64,000 bases of DNA from VRUE01 sp035693025 (GTDB taxonomy: Bacteria > Actinomycetota > Thermoleophilia > Solirubrobacterales > 70-9). Every line of letters starts with the position of its first letter. Positions within the stretch are counted from its first letter, which is position 1. Under the pieces are notes generated by a model, which had not been told where the DNA came from, made no database searches, and worked only from the letters and a program-made list of their open reading frames with translations. Below are positions 32,458 to 39,333 of the stretch, piece by piece. The stretch spans positions 1 to 64,000 of the forward strand of contig DASSHI010000040.1 in assembly GCA_035693025.1 (NCBI GenBank), given 5' to 3'. Both the position numbers and the translations under genes were made by a program.

Positions 32458-33390
32458 ATGCCCGCGCCGCGCAGGAGGATGCATCGTGAGCTGTTCGAGA
32501 CCCGCAGCCACTCCTGGCATGCCGTAGGCCTCGGCGAAGAGCTCGAATCGGGCACGCCGAAGCGGGCTCTCGGTGGCCTGCTGATCGCCCTGGGGGCGAT
32601 CGCCGCGACGATGGTCGTCTACTACAACCGCCAGGTGTGGCTGCCGGGCTATGGCGCATGGGTCAAGACCGCCACGGCGGCGATCCTCGTGATCGTCGGC
32701 TCGATCGCCGTCCATTGGCTGGTACGGGCGGCCTCGCCGCGCCTCTTCCGCCGCCTCGACCCGGCCACCGCCGGCACCCTCGGCTTCCTCATCCGCCTCT
32801 TCGCGATGTCGGTCGTCGTGATCCTCGCCCTGCGCGTCGCCGGGATCACGGCGAGCACGCTCGCCCTCGGTGGGACGATCACCGCCGTGGTCCTCGGCCT
32901 TGCCGCGCAGCAATCGCTCGGCGGCATCTTCGCCGGCGTCGTGCTGCAGAGTACGCGGCCGTTCCGGGTCGGCGAACGGGTCCGCCTGGTCGGCGGCTTC
33001 CTGGCCGGCTCGCTCGAAGGGACGGTCAGCTCGCTCGGCCTCTTCTATACGACCCTCGCCCAGGGTGCCGACCGCATCCAGGTGCCGAACAGCGTGATGA
33101 TCAACCTCGCCGTCGTGCCCTTGCGCGAGCCCGACAAAGTCGACCTGCGGGCGCGTTTCTCCAGCGGGGCGAGCCCGCGCAGGGTCGAGCGCCGCCTGCT
33201 CGACACGGTCGACACCCCCACCCGCTACGCCCCCAGCGTCGCGCTCGAGGAAATCGACGAGCAGGGAGTCGTGCTGCGGATCAGCGCCACGCCGCTGCGC
33301 CCCGGCGACGGCTCGCAGCTCGCCGAGGAAGTGCTCGAAGCGTTGCGTGGACCGCTCGCCGCCGCGGACGAAGCGGTGGCATACGGCTAA
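32458..33390 (+). CDS. Mechanosensitive ion channel, MscS family
   Basis: 310 residues from ATG 32458 (ATG 32479, next to AGGAGG, is an alternative). Three hydrophobic segments in the first 170 residues are followed by the pore helix and beta domain signature: GGTITAVVLGLAAQQSLGGIFAGVVLQSTRPFRVGERVRL, then VSSLGLFYTTLAQGADRIQVPNSVMI. Typical MscS channels open on membrane tension and protect against osmotic downshock. GGGTAA lies 11-16 bases before ATG 32458 with a weak -35 (CGCTT), so stress control is possible. Confidence 0.9.
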   Translation: MPAPRRRMHRELFETRSHSWHAVGLGEELESGTPKRALGGLLIALGAIAATMVVYYNRQVWLPGYGAWVKTATAAILVIVGSIAVHWLVRAASPRLFRRLDPATAGTLGFLIRLFAMSVVVILALRVAGITASTLALGGTITAVVLGLAAQQSLGGIFAGVVLQSTRPFRVGERVRLVGGFLAGSLEGTVSSLGLFYTTLAQGADRIQVPNSVMINLAVVPLREPDKVDLRARFSSGASPRRVERRLLDTVDTPTRYAPSVALEEIDEQGVVLRISATPLRPGDGSQLAEEVLEALRGPLAAADEAVAYG

Positions 33391-33806
33391 GGCGCCTCGG
33401 TCATGCCGATGCCCGCAAAGCGCTCCGAGGCCTGCTCGGGATCGGGAAAGACCTCGCCGCGGACGAAAAGCCCGTCACGGACCTGCCAGATCCAGGCGAT
33501 GGGGACGTCGCGGATGCCGAGCTCGCGACTGCGGGCGTAGACGCGACCGCGCACGAGCAGGGCCTGACCGCGAGCCTCGACCTCGCTCGGCGTTATCTGC
33601 AGCTCTTCCCAGACCTTGGCGACGTCAGCCAGGTAGTCGCGCAGGCCCCCGCGGCCGCCATAGGGGGCATCGCGACCGACGGCCTCGGCGGTGACCACGG
33701 GAAAGAACTCCATCGCCTCGTCGCAGAGCTCGAGGATGCACTCCTCCTCGCGACGGTTGAAGCAGTCATAGAGGCGCTTGATCAGCGCCAGGTGCGACGG
33801 GGGCAT
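33387..33806 (-). CDS. SnoaL/NTF2-like protein
   Basis: 139 residues of cone-shaped NTF2 fold: ALIKRLYDCFNRREEECILELCDEAMEFFPV, a GGRGGLRDYLADVAKVWEEL helix and the closing strands VPIAWIWQVRDGLFVRGEVFPDPEQA. Such proteins include small enzymes and ligand-binding proteins; none can be named here. Its ATG overlaps the stop of the PP2C gene (ATGA), so it is translated with that regulator, and it meets the channel gene tail to tail with a four-base overlap. Confidence 0.85.
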   Translation of the reverse strand: MPPSHLALIKRLYDCFNRREEECILELCDEAMEFFPVVTAEAVGRDAPYGGRGGLRDYLADVAKVWEELQITPSEVEARGQALLVRGRVYARSRELGIRDVPIAWIWQVRDGLFVRGEVFPDPEQASERFAGIGMTEAP

Positions 33807-35224
33807 CAGTACGGGCCGATTTGCATGGGGGCTGAAGGGGGCGGCTGGACCAACAGCTCGGCGGCATCGGACATGCGCTCGTAGGAGGCTCGGGCGATCG
33901 CCAACATCGCCACGTCGTCGTCCAGCCTGCCATCGGTGAAGGAGTGCAGCGATCCCTCCAGCCGCTGTATGGCGAGAGCGGGGTTGCTTACGCCGCTGAG
34001 GTGAGCGCGCAGGCGCGTCTCGCCGAAACGCCCCTCGCGCCCCTGGGCCTCGGTGATTCCGTCGGTGACCACGACCAGTTGCTGGCCGAGCTCGACCTCG
34101 GCGCGCGCGATCTCCCACTCGGCGTCGGGAAAAGCGCCGAGCACCGGGTCGGCGCCGGCGATCTCGGTGACGACGTCGCCGTCGACCAGCAGCGGCGGCG
34201 GATGACCGGCGACCGCCAGGCGCACCGGTTCGAAACGATCTTCGCTGAGGGTGATCGCCGCCAGGCTGCAGAGCGCGGCGTCGCCGCGGGCGAGCAGGGC
34301 GCGATTGAGCGTGCGCAGGCCGACCAGGGGATCGTCATTCAAAGCCGCGGCGGTGCGCAACGTGTAGCGGGCGACCGCGGTGACCGATGCGGCGTGGGCG
34401 CCGCGGCCGGTCACGTCGCCGATCACGAGCATCCAGCCGCCGGCCACGCGAAAGAGGTCGTAGAAATCGCCACCGACTTCGTTCTCGGCACCGGCCGGCC
34501 GGTACATCGCCGCGATCGACCAGCCGGGAATGTGGGGCAGCGGCGAGGGCAGCAGCCCCCGCTGCAGGGTCTCGGCGATCTCCGAGCGCGCCCGCTCGGC
34601 CCGCTCCAGGCCGGCGAAGAGGCCGGAGTTGTCGAGGGTCAGGGCGACTCGGCCAGAGAGGATCCAGGCGAAGCGCGCGTCGTCGCGCCGGTAGCGGCGC
34701 CCAGTCCAGGCGACGGCGATCGTCAGCGCTCCCGTGATTTCTCCGCGCGCTTGCAGGGCCACGGTGATCGCCGAACGCATGCCGAGGCCGCGCAAGAACT
34801 CGAAGTCCTCCGGGTCGTGGGAGAGCCCCCGCAGGTCGTCATCGGATATGCGCTCATAGAAGCGCGGCTCGGACGATGTGGGGCGGCCGGCGATCATGCG
34901 GGGCGGCATCGAGGGCATTCGTTCGCCCAAGCCACGCTCGAGCCCGTCGGGTCCGTCCGCGGAGACGCGCACCGCCGCCCGCCGCGGCACGCGGTCCTCG
35001 CCGATCACGTCGATCACGCAGAAGTCAGCGATCTGCGGCACGAGGATCGCGCAGATCGCGTCGAAGGTCTCCTCCAACGAGCCGCCGGCATCGGACACGG
35101 CGGCGATCTCGGCGAGAATCTGGAAGCGCCGCCTGGCCAGGCGCTCGCGACGCACCGTGACGACCAGGACGACGAGCGTCACGAGAACAGCCAAAGCCGC
35201 TACGGCTATCGCGATCCAGTCGAT
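33806..35224 (-). CDS. RsbU/RsbP-like PP2C (SpoIIE) phosphatase with membrane anchor and GAF domain
   Basis: About 472 residues. An N-terminal membrane span (IAIAVAALAVLVTLVVLVVTV) is followed by a GAF-like sensor (about 40-205: RRFQILAEIAAVSDAGGSLEETFDAI to FAWILSGRVALTLDNS) and a SpoIIE phosphatase domain with EVGGDFYDLF, LVIGDVTGRGAHAAS, VAGHPPPLL and VTDGITEAQ, which hold the metal Asp residues. It should dephosphorylate the STAS antagonist and switch on the sigma factor. The first canonical start is TTG 35194, which cuts the membrane span; ATC 35224 follows GGAGGT by five bases and gives the whole span, so I prefer it. Confidence 0.87.
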   Translation of the reverse strand: MDWIAIAVAALAVLVTLVVLVVTVRRERLARRRFQILAEIAAVSDAGGSLEETFDAICAILVPQIADFCVIDVIGEDRVPRRAAVRVSADGPDGLERGLGERMPSMPPRMIAGRPTSSEPRFYERISDDDLRGLSHDPEDFEFLRGLGMRSAITVALQARGEITGALTIAVAWTGRRYRRDDARFAWILSGRVALTLDNSGLFAGLERAERARSEIAETLQRGLLPSPLPHIPGWSIAAMYRPAGAENEVGGDFYDLFRVAGGWMLVIGDVTGRGAHAASVTAVARYTLRTAAALNDDPLVGLRTLNRALLARGDAALCSLAAITLSEDRFEPVRLAVAGHPPPLLVDGDVVTEIAGADPVLGAFPDAEWEIARAEVELGQQLVVVTDGITEAQGREGRFGETRLRAHLSGVSNPALAIQRLEGSLHSFTDGRLDDDVAMLAIARASYERMSDAAELLVQPPPSAPMQIGPY

Positions 35225-35249
35225 CCTCTACCTCCGTCGATTGCAAGCC

Positions 35250-35267
35250 TTACTGAAAAGACAGTAA
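35250..35267. promoter_or_regulatory. Palindrome upstream of the PP2C gene
   Basis: TTACTG-N6-CAGTAA lies 26 bases before the proposed start of the minus-strand phosphatase. It may be an operator or part of the promoter; no regulator is known. Confidence 0.35.
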
Positions 35268-35338
35268 CCCGGCTGCGCCAAGTTGTCCACATGCGGACCA
35301 GCGACCCTCCACGGGGGAAAGAGCGAGACCAGGCGAGC

Positions 35339-35364
35339 GGTTTTTGCCTTTTCAGAGCGGGTAC
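35339..35364 (+). promoter_or_regulatory. SigF-type promoter
   Basis: GGTTT (35339-35343), 15 bases, then GGGTAC (35359-35364): a full match to the SigB/SigF consensus. The ATG of the small gene follows nine bases later at 35374, so its message would be leaderless or nearly so. Confidence 0.7.
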
Positions 35365-35373
35365 TCACTCGCC

Positions 35374-35598
35374 ATGATCGACACGAAGTCGATTCCCCAA
35401 CCCGGCGAGCGCTGGCTCAGCCGCCCGCCATACCTCTTGATCGCGCATGTGCGACGCGTCGACGAGATCTCCGATCCGCCGGTCGTCAGCTATGAGCTGC
35501 AGGACGAAGAAGGTTTCCTGCTTGAAACCATCGAGCACGCCGTGCTCGACGATGGCTGGTGGAAGAGCTTCCAGCCGATGAACCGTCGCGTCGGCTGA
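35374..35598 (+). CDS. Small hypothetical protein under a SigF-type promoter (74 aa)
   Basis: 74 residues, starting MIDTKSIPQPGERWLSRPPYLLIAHVRRVD; acidic and beta-rich in appearance (SYELQDEEGFLLETIEHAVLDDGWW) with no signal peptide, membrane span or known motif. I do not recognise the family. The start is chosen for its distance from the promoter at 35339-35364. A lipoprotein gene follows 36 bases later on the same strand, so the two may be one stress-induced operon. A small soluble domain, possibly binding a partner, is all that can be said. Confidence 0.65.
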   Translation: MIDTKSIPQPGERWLSRPPYLLIAHVRRVDEISDPPVVSYELQDEEGFLLETIEHAVLDDGWWKSFQPMNRRVG

Positions 35599-35634
35599 TA
35601 CCCGCCTGCGGGGATCGGGGAGAATCTCGCTTCG

Positions 35635-36441
35635 ATGCTCGGCTCGGGACCTAGGCAGGCGATCTGGCTCCTCGCAACCTGCTTGACCGTGCTCGGGTTG
35701 TTCGGCTGCGGGCAGGCGAAGGAAGCCCCCACTCTGGTCGCCGAAGTCCCGCCGCCCCGGGGACACAGCCGGATCGCAGAAGAGCAGCCGCCGCACCCGC
35801 AGCCTCCCTACGACGTCGCGCCGGAGCCGGCCGCCCACCCCCAGCGGGCCCCGGAACCGAAGCCGGCAGCCGAGCCGGAGACGGCGCCAGAAGCCGAAGC
35901 CGGCAGCGACGAAGCCTCCTCGATTCCCCCCGCGTCGGCCGGCAGCAACGGGTCTTTCACGCCGCCGCCCGCGGGCGAACGGGAAGAGATCACGCCGCGC
36001 ACGATGGAAAAGCTCGCAAGGCAGACCGAATCGCAGAGCGCCGTTCTCTTGAACGGCGTCGCGCTCGCGCCGCCCGGCGCCCCGCAGAGGATCAAGGCGG
36101 CGATCAGCGCCGCCAATCAGATCATCGGCCGCCCGTACATATGGGGCGGCGGCCACGACTCGTGGTATTCGCGCGGCTACGACTGCTCGGGGGCGGTCAG
36201 CTATGCCCTGGCTGGGGGCGGCTTCCTCTCCACTCCCCTCGATTCGAGCCGACTGATGTCGTGGGGCGCGCCGGGCCGCGGCCGCTGGCTGACCGTATAC
36301 GCCAATGCCGGCCACGCCTACGCGGTGATCGCCGGCCTGCGCTGGGACACGGTCGGCGACGCAAGGGGCTCGGGGCCACGCTGGCATCCCGCCCTGCCCT
36401 ATCCGGAAGGCTTCGTCGCCCGGCACCCTCCCGGGTACTGA
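35635..36441 (+). CDS. NlpC/P60-like cell-wall lipoprotein
   Basis: 268 residues. The N-terminus has a lipoprotein signal with lipobox VLGLFGC (Cys about residue 25). A Pro/Glu/Ala-rich linker (about 35-110) spans the wall region, followed by a domain with IGRPYIWGGGHDSWYSRGYDCSGAVSYAL (catalytic Cys in YDCSGAV), SWGAPGRGRWLTVYANAGHAYAVIAGLRWDT (His) as in NlpC/P60 peptidases. Expected role: cutting stem peptides of peptidoglycan at the outer membrane face. Third catalytic residue is not certain. Probably co-expressed with the preceding stress gene. Confidence 0.85.
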   Translation: MLGSGPRQAIWLLATCLTVLGLFGCGQAKEAPTLVAEVPPPRGHSRIAEEQPPHPQPPYDVAPEPAAHPQRAPEPKPAAEPETAPEAEAGSDEASSIPPASAGSNGSFTPPPAGEREEITPRTMEKLARQTESQSAVLLNGVALAPPGAPQRIKAAISAANQIIGRPYIWGGGHDSWYSRGYDCSGAVSYALAGGGFLSTPLDSSRLMSWGAPGRGRWLTVYANAGHAYAVIAGLRWDTVGDARGSGPRWHPALPYPEGFVARHPPGY

Positions 36442-36489
36442 GGCAGCCGTTCGGACCGTCGCCCTGCGCGACTTATCTCGCAACTAGCG

Positions 36490-36512
36490 GGTTCGATCCC
36501 GCAGCTGGCGCG
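36490..36512 (+). other. T-arm-like hairpin between two genes
   Basis: GCGGG-TTCGAT-CCCGC imitates the T-arm of a tRNA but the loop has six bases instead of seven, and no D-arm, anticodon arm or acceptor can be built around it. It may end the lipoprotein message. The rest of this 128-base gap contains the promoter at 36532. Confidence 0.35.
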
Positions 36513-36531
36513 ATCTCGTCCACTCGAGTGT

Positions 36532-36556
36532 GTTTCATTTGATGCAGGATGGGTAT
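36532..36556 (+). promoter_or_regulatory. SigF-type promoter
   Basis: GTTT (36532-36535), 15 bases, GGGTAT (36551-36556): a perfect B. subtilis SigB/actinobacterial SigF pattern. It overlaps an upstream in-frame ATG at 36549, which therefore cannot be the start on this transcript; ATG 36570 follows by 13 bases. Confidence 0.7.
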
Positions 36557-36569
36557 CGACCCTTTCCCG

Positions 36570-37280
36570 ATGAGTACGGAATTGCGGAGGAAGCTCCTTG
36601 CCGAAGGGGACGTTCATCCCCGTCGCTGGCCCGAGGGTCCCTCGCAGCTTCACGCCGAGTGCCTGATCGAGGGAGCGAATCCGCAGATCGAGGTCAAGGT
36701 GCGTTTCGTCCAAGCCGTCGAGCGACAGGTCCTCGATGCGACCGGAAATCCCGTCGACGAGCTGATCGTCACCGGGCGCCGATATCGCAGCGGCGAAGAA
36801 CTGGAGGAGCACGAGGTGAGGCTCGGCGATCTGCCCAACCGCACCGCCGAGATCAGGACCGCAGGAAGCAGGCGCGCGGAGATGAGCGAAAACGGAGCGC
36901 CGGCCGGAGCGGTCGTCTGGAGCTGGGAGCCCCTTCACAGCACGGTCGAAGCATGGGTCGACGAGATCGGCGAGGGCCTGCGCCGCGTCCGCGTGGAGAT
37001 CGCAAACCGCCTCGAATGGGACGGTGCGCCGGCAGAGCGGGAGCGACTGCGCGCCCTGCACGCGACCCACCTCCTGATGCACAGCCCCGACGGGGCCTTC
37101 GTCTCCCTCGCCCACCCCCCCGCCCACCTGCGTCGGTACACCGCCCAATGCCACAACGAGGGGCTCTGGCCCGCCCCGGTCGGCGAGGCAGGGGATCGCC
37201 GCACCGTCCTCGCCGCCCCGGTCCGCCTCGACGATTACCCCAAGGTCGACGGCAAGGCATACGCGCGCGTCGCCGCATGA
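36570..37280 (+). CDS. Hypothetical protein under a SigF-type promoter (236 aa)
   Basis: 236 residues, soluble, no signal or membrane span. The N-terminal third (about 1-90) is beta-rich with many charged residues (HAECLIEGANPQIEVKVRFVQAVERQV); the C-terminal half contains a helical part ending HSTVEAWVDEIGEGLRRVRVEIANRL and a closing strand region FVSLAHPPAHL. I do not recognise the family. The start at 36570 is chosen because the stress promoter overlaps the earlier ATG. It is the last gene before tRNA-Pro and the toxin-antitoxin pair. Confidence 0.7.
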   Translation: MSTELRRKLLAEGDVHPRRWPEGPSQLHAECLIEGANPQIEVKVRFVQAVERQVLDATGNPVDELIVTGRRYRSGEELEEHEVRLGDLPNRTAEIRTAGSRRAEMSENGAPAGAVVWSWEPLHSTVEAWVDEIGEGLRRVRVEIANRLEWDGAPAERERLRALHATHLLMHSPDGAFVSLAHPPAHLRRYTAQCHNEGLWPAPVGEAGDRRTVLAAPVRLDDYPKVDGKAYARVAA

Positions 37281-37295
37281 GATAATCGCCCGCAT

Positions 37296-37369
37296 CGGGG
37301 CGTGGCGCAGCCTGGTAGCGCGCACCGTTCGGGTCGGTGAGGTCCCCGGTTCAAATCCGGGCGCCCCGA
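37296..37369 (+). tRNA. tRNA-Pro (anticodon CGG)
   Basis: A complete cloverleaf: acceptor CGGGGCG/CGCCCCG with discriminator A, D-arm GCGC...GCGC, anticodon stem CACCG/CGGTG with loop TTCGGGT (anticodon CGG at 37330-37332), and T-arm CCCGG-TTCAAAT-CCGGG. No CCA is encoded. In the 181 bases after it, before the toxin gene, I see no gene or repeat of the tRNA 3' end, so no attachment site is evident. Confidence 0.95.
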
Positions 37370-37550
37370 TATTCGATCGCCCGTGCGGCCGGCAGTTCAA
37401 GCCTGGTCGAACTTGGCGATGCTCCACGGCTCTCTGTGCGCATCCTCAACCCGATCGAGCTCTACGCCGTACGTTTGAAAGCGCGAGGCGACCGACCAGG
37501 ACGAGTAGCTCTTGTTCCCGAATACCAGCGTCACCCGCTCATGGCACGGC

Positions 37551-37943
37551 CTACCAGATCGTCAACGACTGCGGGCGATCATGGTCGCGGATTGACCGAT
37601 CCTTGGTCACGAGGCCGAGCCCGTGCTCAATCGCGGTTGCGTAGATCAACCGATCGGCGGGGTCGCCTGGAAACGAAGAGGGGAGGGCCGCTGCGGTGTC
37701 GGCTATCGCCGGATTCATGCCGATCGTTCGAAGCTGCGCGGCGAGGCCCTGCAGCCAGGATCGGATCGGAATGTTGACGGCGATCCGCTCGTGCTTCGCC
37801 AGCCAAACCAGCTCGTACCAGGAGATCGCCGCCACGACATGTTCATCCGCCTTTTCTAGTGCGTTGCGTGCCGGTTTGCTGACTCGTTTAGGCTCAGCCG
37901 ACCACCAGTGGACCACGTGGGTATCTAGCAGAATCGCAGCCAC
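37551..37943 (-). CDS. PIN-domain toxin (VapC-like)
   Basis: 130 residues from GTG 37943. PIN fold with acidic residues in place: ILLDTHVVHWWSAEP (first Asp), AAISWYELVWLAKH (Glu), and DPADRLIYATAIEHGLGLVTKDRSIRD (two Asp). The DTHxxxW opening and the late DRxIxATA are typical of VapC/PilT-type ribonucleases that cut tRNA or rRNA. It is paired with the antitoxin gene two bases upstream. Located beside tRNA-Pro, a common landing place for mobile modules, although no integrase is present. Confidence 0.9.
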   Translation of the reverse strand: MAAILLDTHVVHWWSAEPKRVSKPARNALEKADEHVVAAISWYELVWLAKHERIAVNIPIRSWLQGLAAQLRTIGMNPAIADTAAALPSSFPGDPADRLIYATAIEHGLGLVTKDRSIRDHDRPQSLTIW

Positions 37944-37945
37944 GC

Positions 37946-38173
37946 CTACGAGGCGTTCCAGGCCTCGCCGGTGGAGAACAACTGCTCCTCCTCGGCTGTG
38001 GTCATTGCCACACCCTCGAATGAGCCCTCGAGAGAGCGCGCGCCAGATGCGGGAACGAGACGGGCGACCGGACGGCCGTGCCTGGTGATCTCGATCTCCT
38101 CACCGGCTGCGGCATCGTCCAAGAGGCGGAGGATCGTCGCCTTTGCATCAGTAGCGGTCACTTGTTTGGCCAT
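37946..38173 (-). CDS. Phd/YefM-family antitoxin
   Basis: 75 residues: KQVTATDAKATILRLLDDAAAGEEIEITRHGRPVARLVPA is a standard Phd/YefM DNA-binding N-terminus (recognition around ATILRLLD and the dimer strand), followed by a flexible C-terminal tail that would wrap the PIN toxin. It binds the toxin and represses the operon. TATACT six bases before the ATG gives a leaderless message; the TATA-N5-TATA pattern there may be the operator. Confidence 0.9.
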   Translation of the reverse strand: MAKQVTATDAKATILRLLDDAAAGEEIEITRHGRPVARLVPASGARSLEGSFEGVAMTTAEEEQLFSTGEAWNAS

Positions 38174-38185
38174 ATAGGCAGTATA
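38174..38185 (-). promoter_or_regulatory. -10 box of the toxin-antitoxin operon
   Basis: TATACT (38185-38180 on the minus strand) lies six bases before ATG 38173, as expected for leaderless transcription. No good -35 is visible. Confidence 0.5.
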
Positions 38186-38251
38186 ACGGTCAGATTGATC
38201 TAGCGTGCGAGCCGCCGATCGCGATCTTCACGGCGAGCTCCCTAAGGTTCT

Positions 38252-39322
38252 TCACGGGGCGAGGCGCTCGACGCGCCAGTCGCCACCTTCCTCGCAGCGG
38301 AAGCGGAGGCGGTCGTGGAGGCGGTTGGGGCGGCCCTGCCAGAACTCGACCGTCTCCGGGACCAGGCGCAGTCCGCCCCAGTGCTCCGGACGGGGAATGT
38401 CGCCGTCGGGCGGATAGCGGCTTTCCAGCTCCTCGCGCGCCGATTCCAGCGTCGAGCGGTCGGGGATCGGCTGGGACTGGGGGCTGGCGAGAGCGCCGAT
38501 ACGGGCGCCGTAGGGGCGAGAGGCGAAGTAGGCATCGGCTTCCTCGCCGGCGACCGGCTCGAGCTCCCCGGAGACGATCACCTGGCGCTCGATCGGATGC
38601 CAGGGGAAGACGACACAGCCCCGCGGGTTCTCCGTCGCCGCCTGCCCCTTGCGCGAACGCAGGTTGGTGTAGAGAACCAGGCCGCGCTCGTCGATCGCCT
38701 TGAGCAGCACGGTGCGGGCCGTCGGGCGTCCATCCGAGCCGGCGGTGGCGAAGACCATGGCGTTGGGCTCGACGATCTCGGCGTTTGCCCTGGCCTCGTC
38801 GAACCAGAGCGTGAACTGCTCGAGCCAGGTCGCCGCCAGCCAACCCTCGTCGAGCTCGGCGCGCCGATAGTCGCGACGCATCTCGCCCAGGTTCTCGACC
38901 GAGTCGGCGATCTCCACCTCGCTCGCCTCGCCCGTCTCGAGGTCGAAGATCATCGCTTGCACCTCGACCCCGTCGGGCAGGAGGGTCGAGCTGCGCACGG
39001 CATGGAAGTCGCGGGTCAGCGCCGCGAGCGGCTCGCCGATCGTCAGGAAGTCGATCTCCGGCTGCGGCCCCGACGGCAGCAACTCGCGGATCTGCTCCTC
39101 GCTGTGCTTCGCCATCGCGCAGTCGGTGTGGTGCATGACGATCACCCGTTCGGTCCCCATCGCGCAGGAGGCGGCGAGTCCTCGCATCACGTCCTCGGTC
39201 ACCCGCCCCCCCGCCGTGCGGAGCACGTGCACCACCTCCGAAAACGGATCGAAGAACTGGAACGCATCGAGCCGCGCGTCCATGCAGGTGACGATCGCGG
39301 TCTGTGGCCGGTCGGGACTCAT
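38252..39322 (-). CDS. pdxH: Beta-carbonic anhydrase fused to pyridoxamine 5'-phosphate oxidase
   Basis: 356 residues. Residues 1-140 are a beta-carbonic anhydrase of the mycobacterial Rv1284 type: TCMDARLDAF (zinc Cys13, Asp15, Arg17) and VMHHTDCAM (His65, Cys68), ending MIFDLETGEASEV. Residues 146-356 are a full PdxH: MRRDYRRAELDEGWLA, RTVLLKAIDERGLVLYTN (FMN phosphate), FPWHPIERQV, and the ending NRLHDRLRF...RVERLAP found in E. coli PdxH. The joint has no stop, Shine-Dalgarno or overlap. PdxH makes PLP from PNP/PMP; the anhydrase would interconvert CO2 and bicarbonate. The start is 11 bases after the pdxR stop, so both form one operon. Fusion is unusual to me. Confidence 0.9.
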   Translation of the reverse strand: MSPDRPQTAIVTCMDARLDAFQFFDPFSEVVHVLRTAGGRVTEDVMRGLAASCAMGTERVIVMHHTDCAMAKHSEEQIRELLPSGPQPEIDFLTIGEPLAALTRDFHAVRSSTLLPDGVEVQAMIFDLETGEASEVEIADSVENLGEMRRDYRRAELDEGWLAATWLEQFTLWFDEARANAEIVEPNAMVFATAGSDGRPTARTVLLKAIDERGLVLYTNLRSRKGQAATENPRGCVVFPWHPIERQVIVSGELEPVAGEEADAYFASRPYGARIGALASPQSQPIPDRSTLESAREELESRYPPDGDIPRPEHWGGLRLVPETVEFWQGRPNRLHDRLRFRCEEGGDWRVERLAP

Positions 39323-39333
39323 CGCCGCGCATC

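Noticed and set aside
36490..36512. Possible tRNA or attachment-site remnant
   Set aside because: Only a T-arm-like hairpin with a six-base loop; no other tRNA arms, and it does not match the 3' end of tRNA-Pro.
37370..37550. Gap between tRNA-Pro and the toxin gene as an integration remnant
   Set aside because: No integrase fragment, inverted repeat or duplicated tRNA end could be found.
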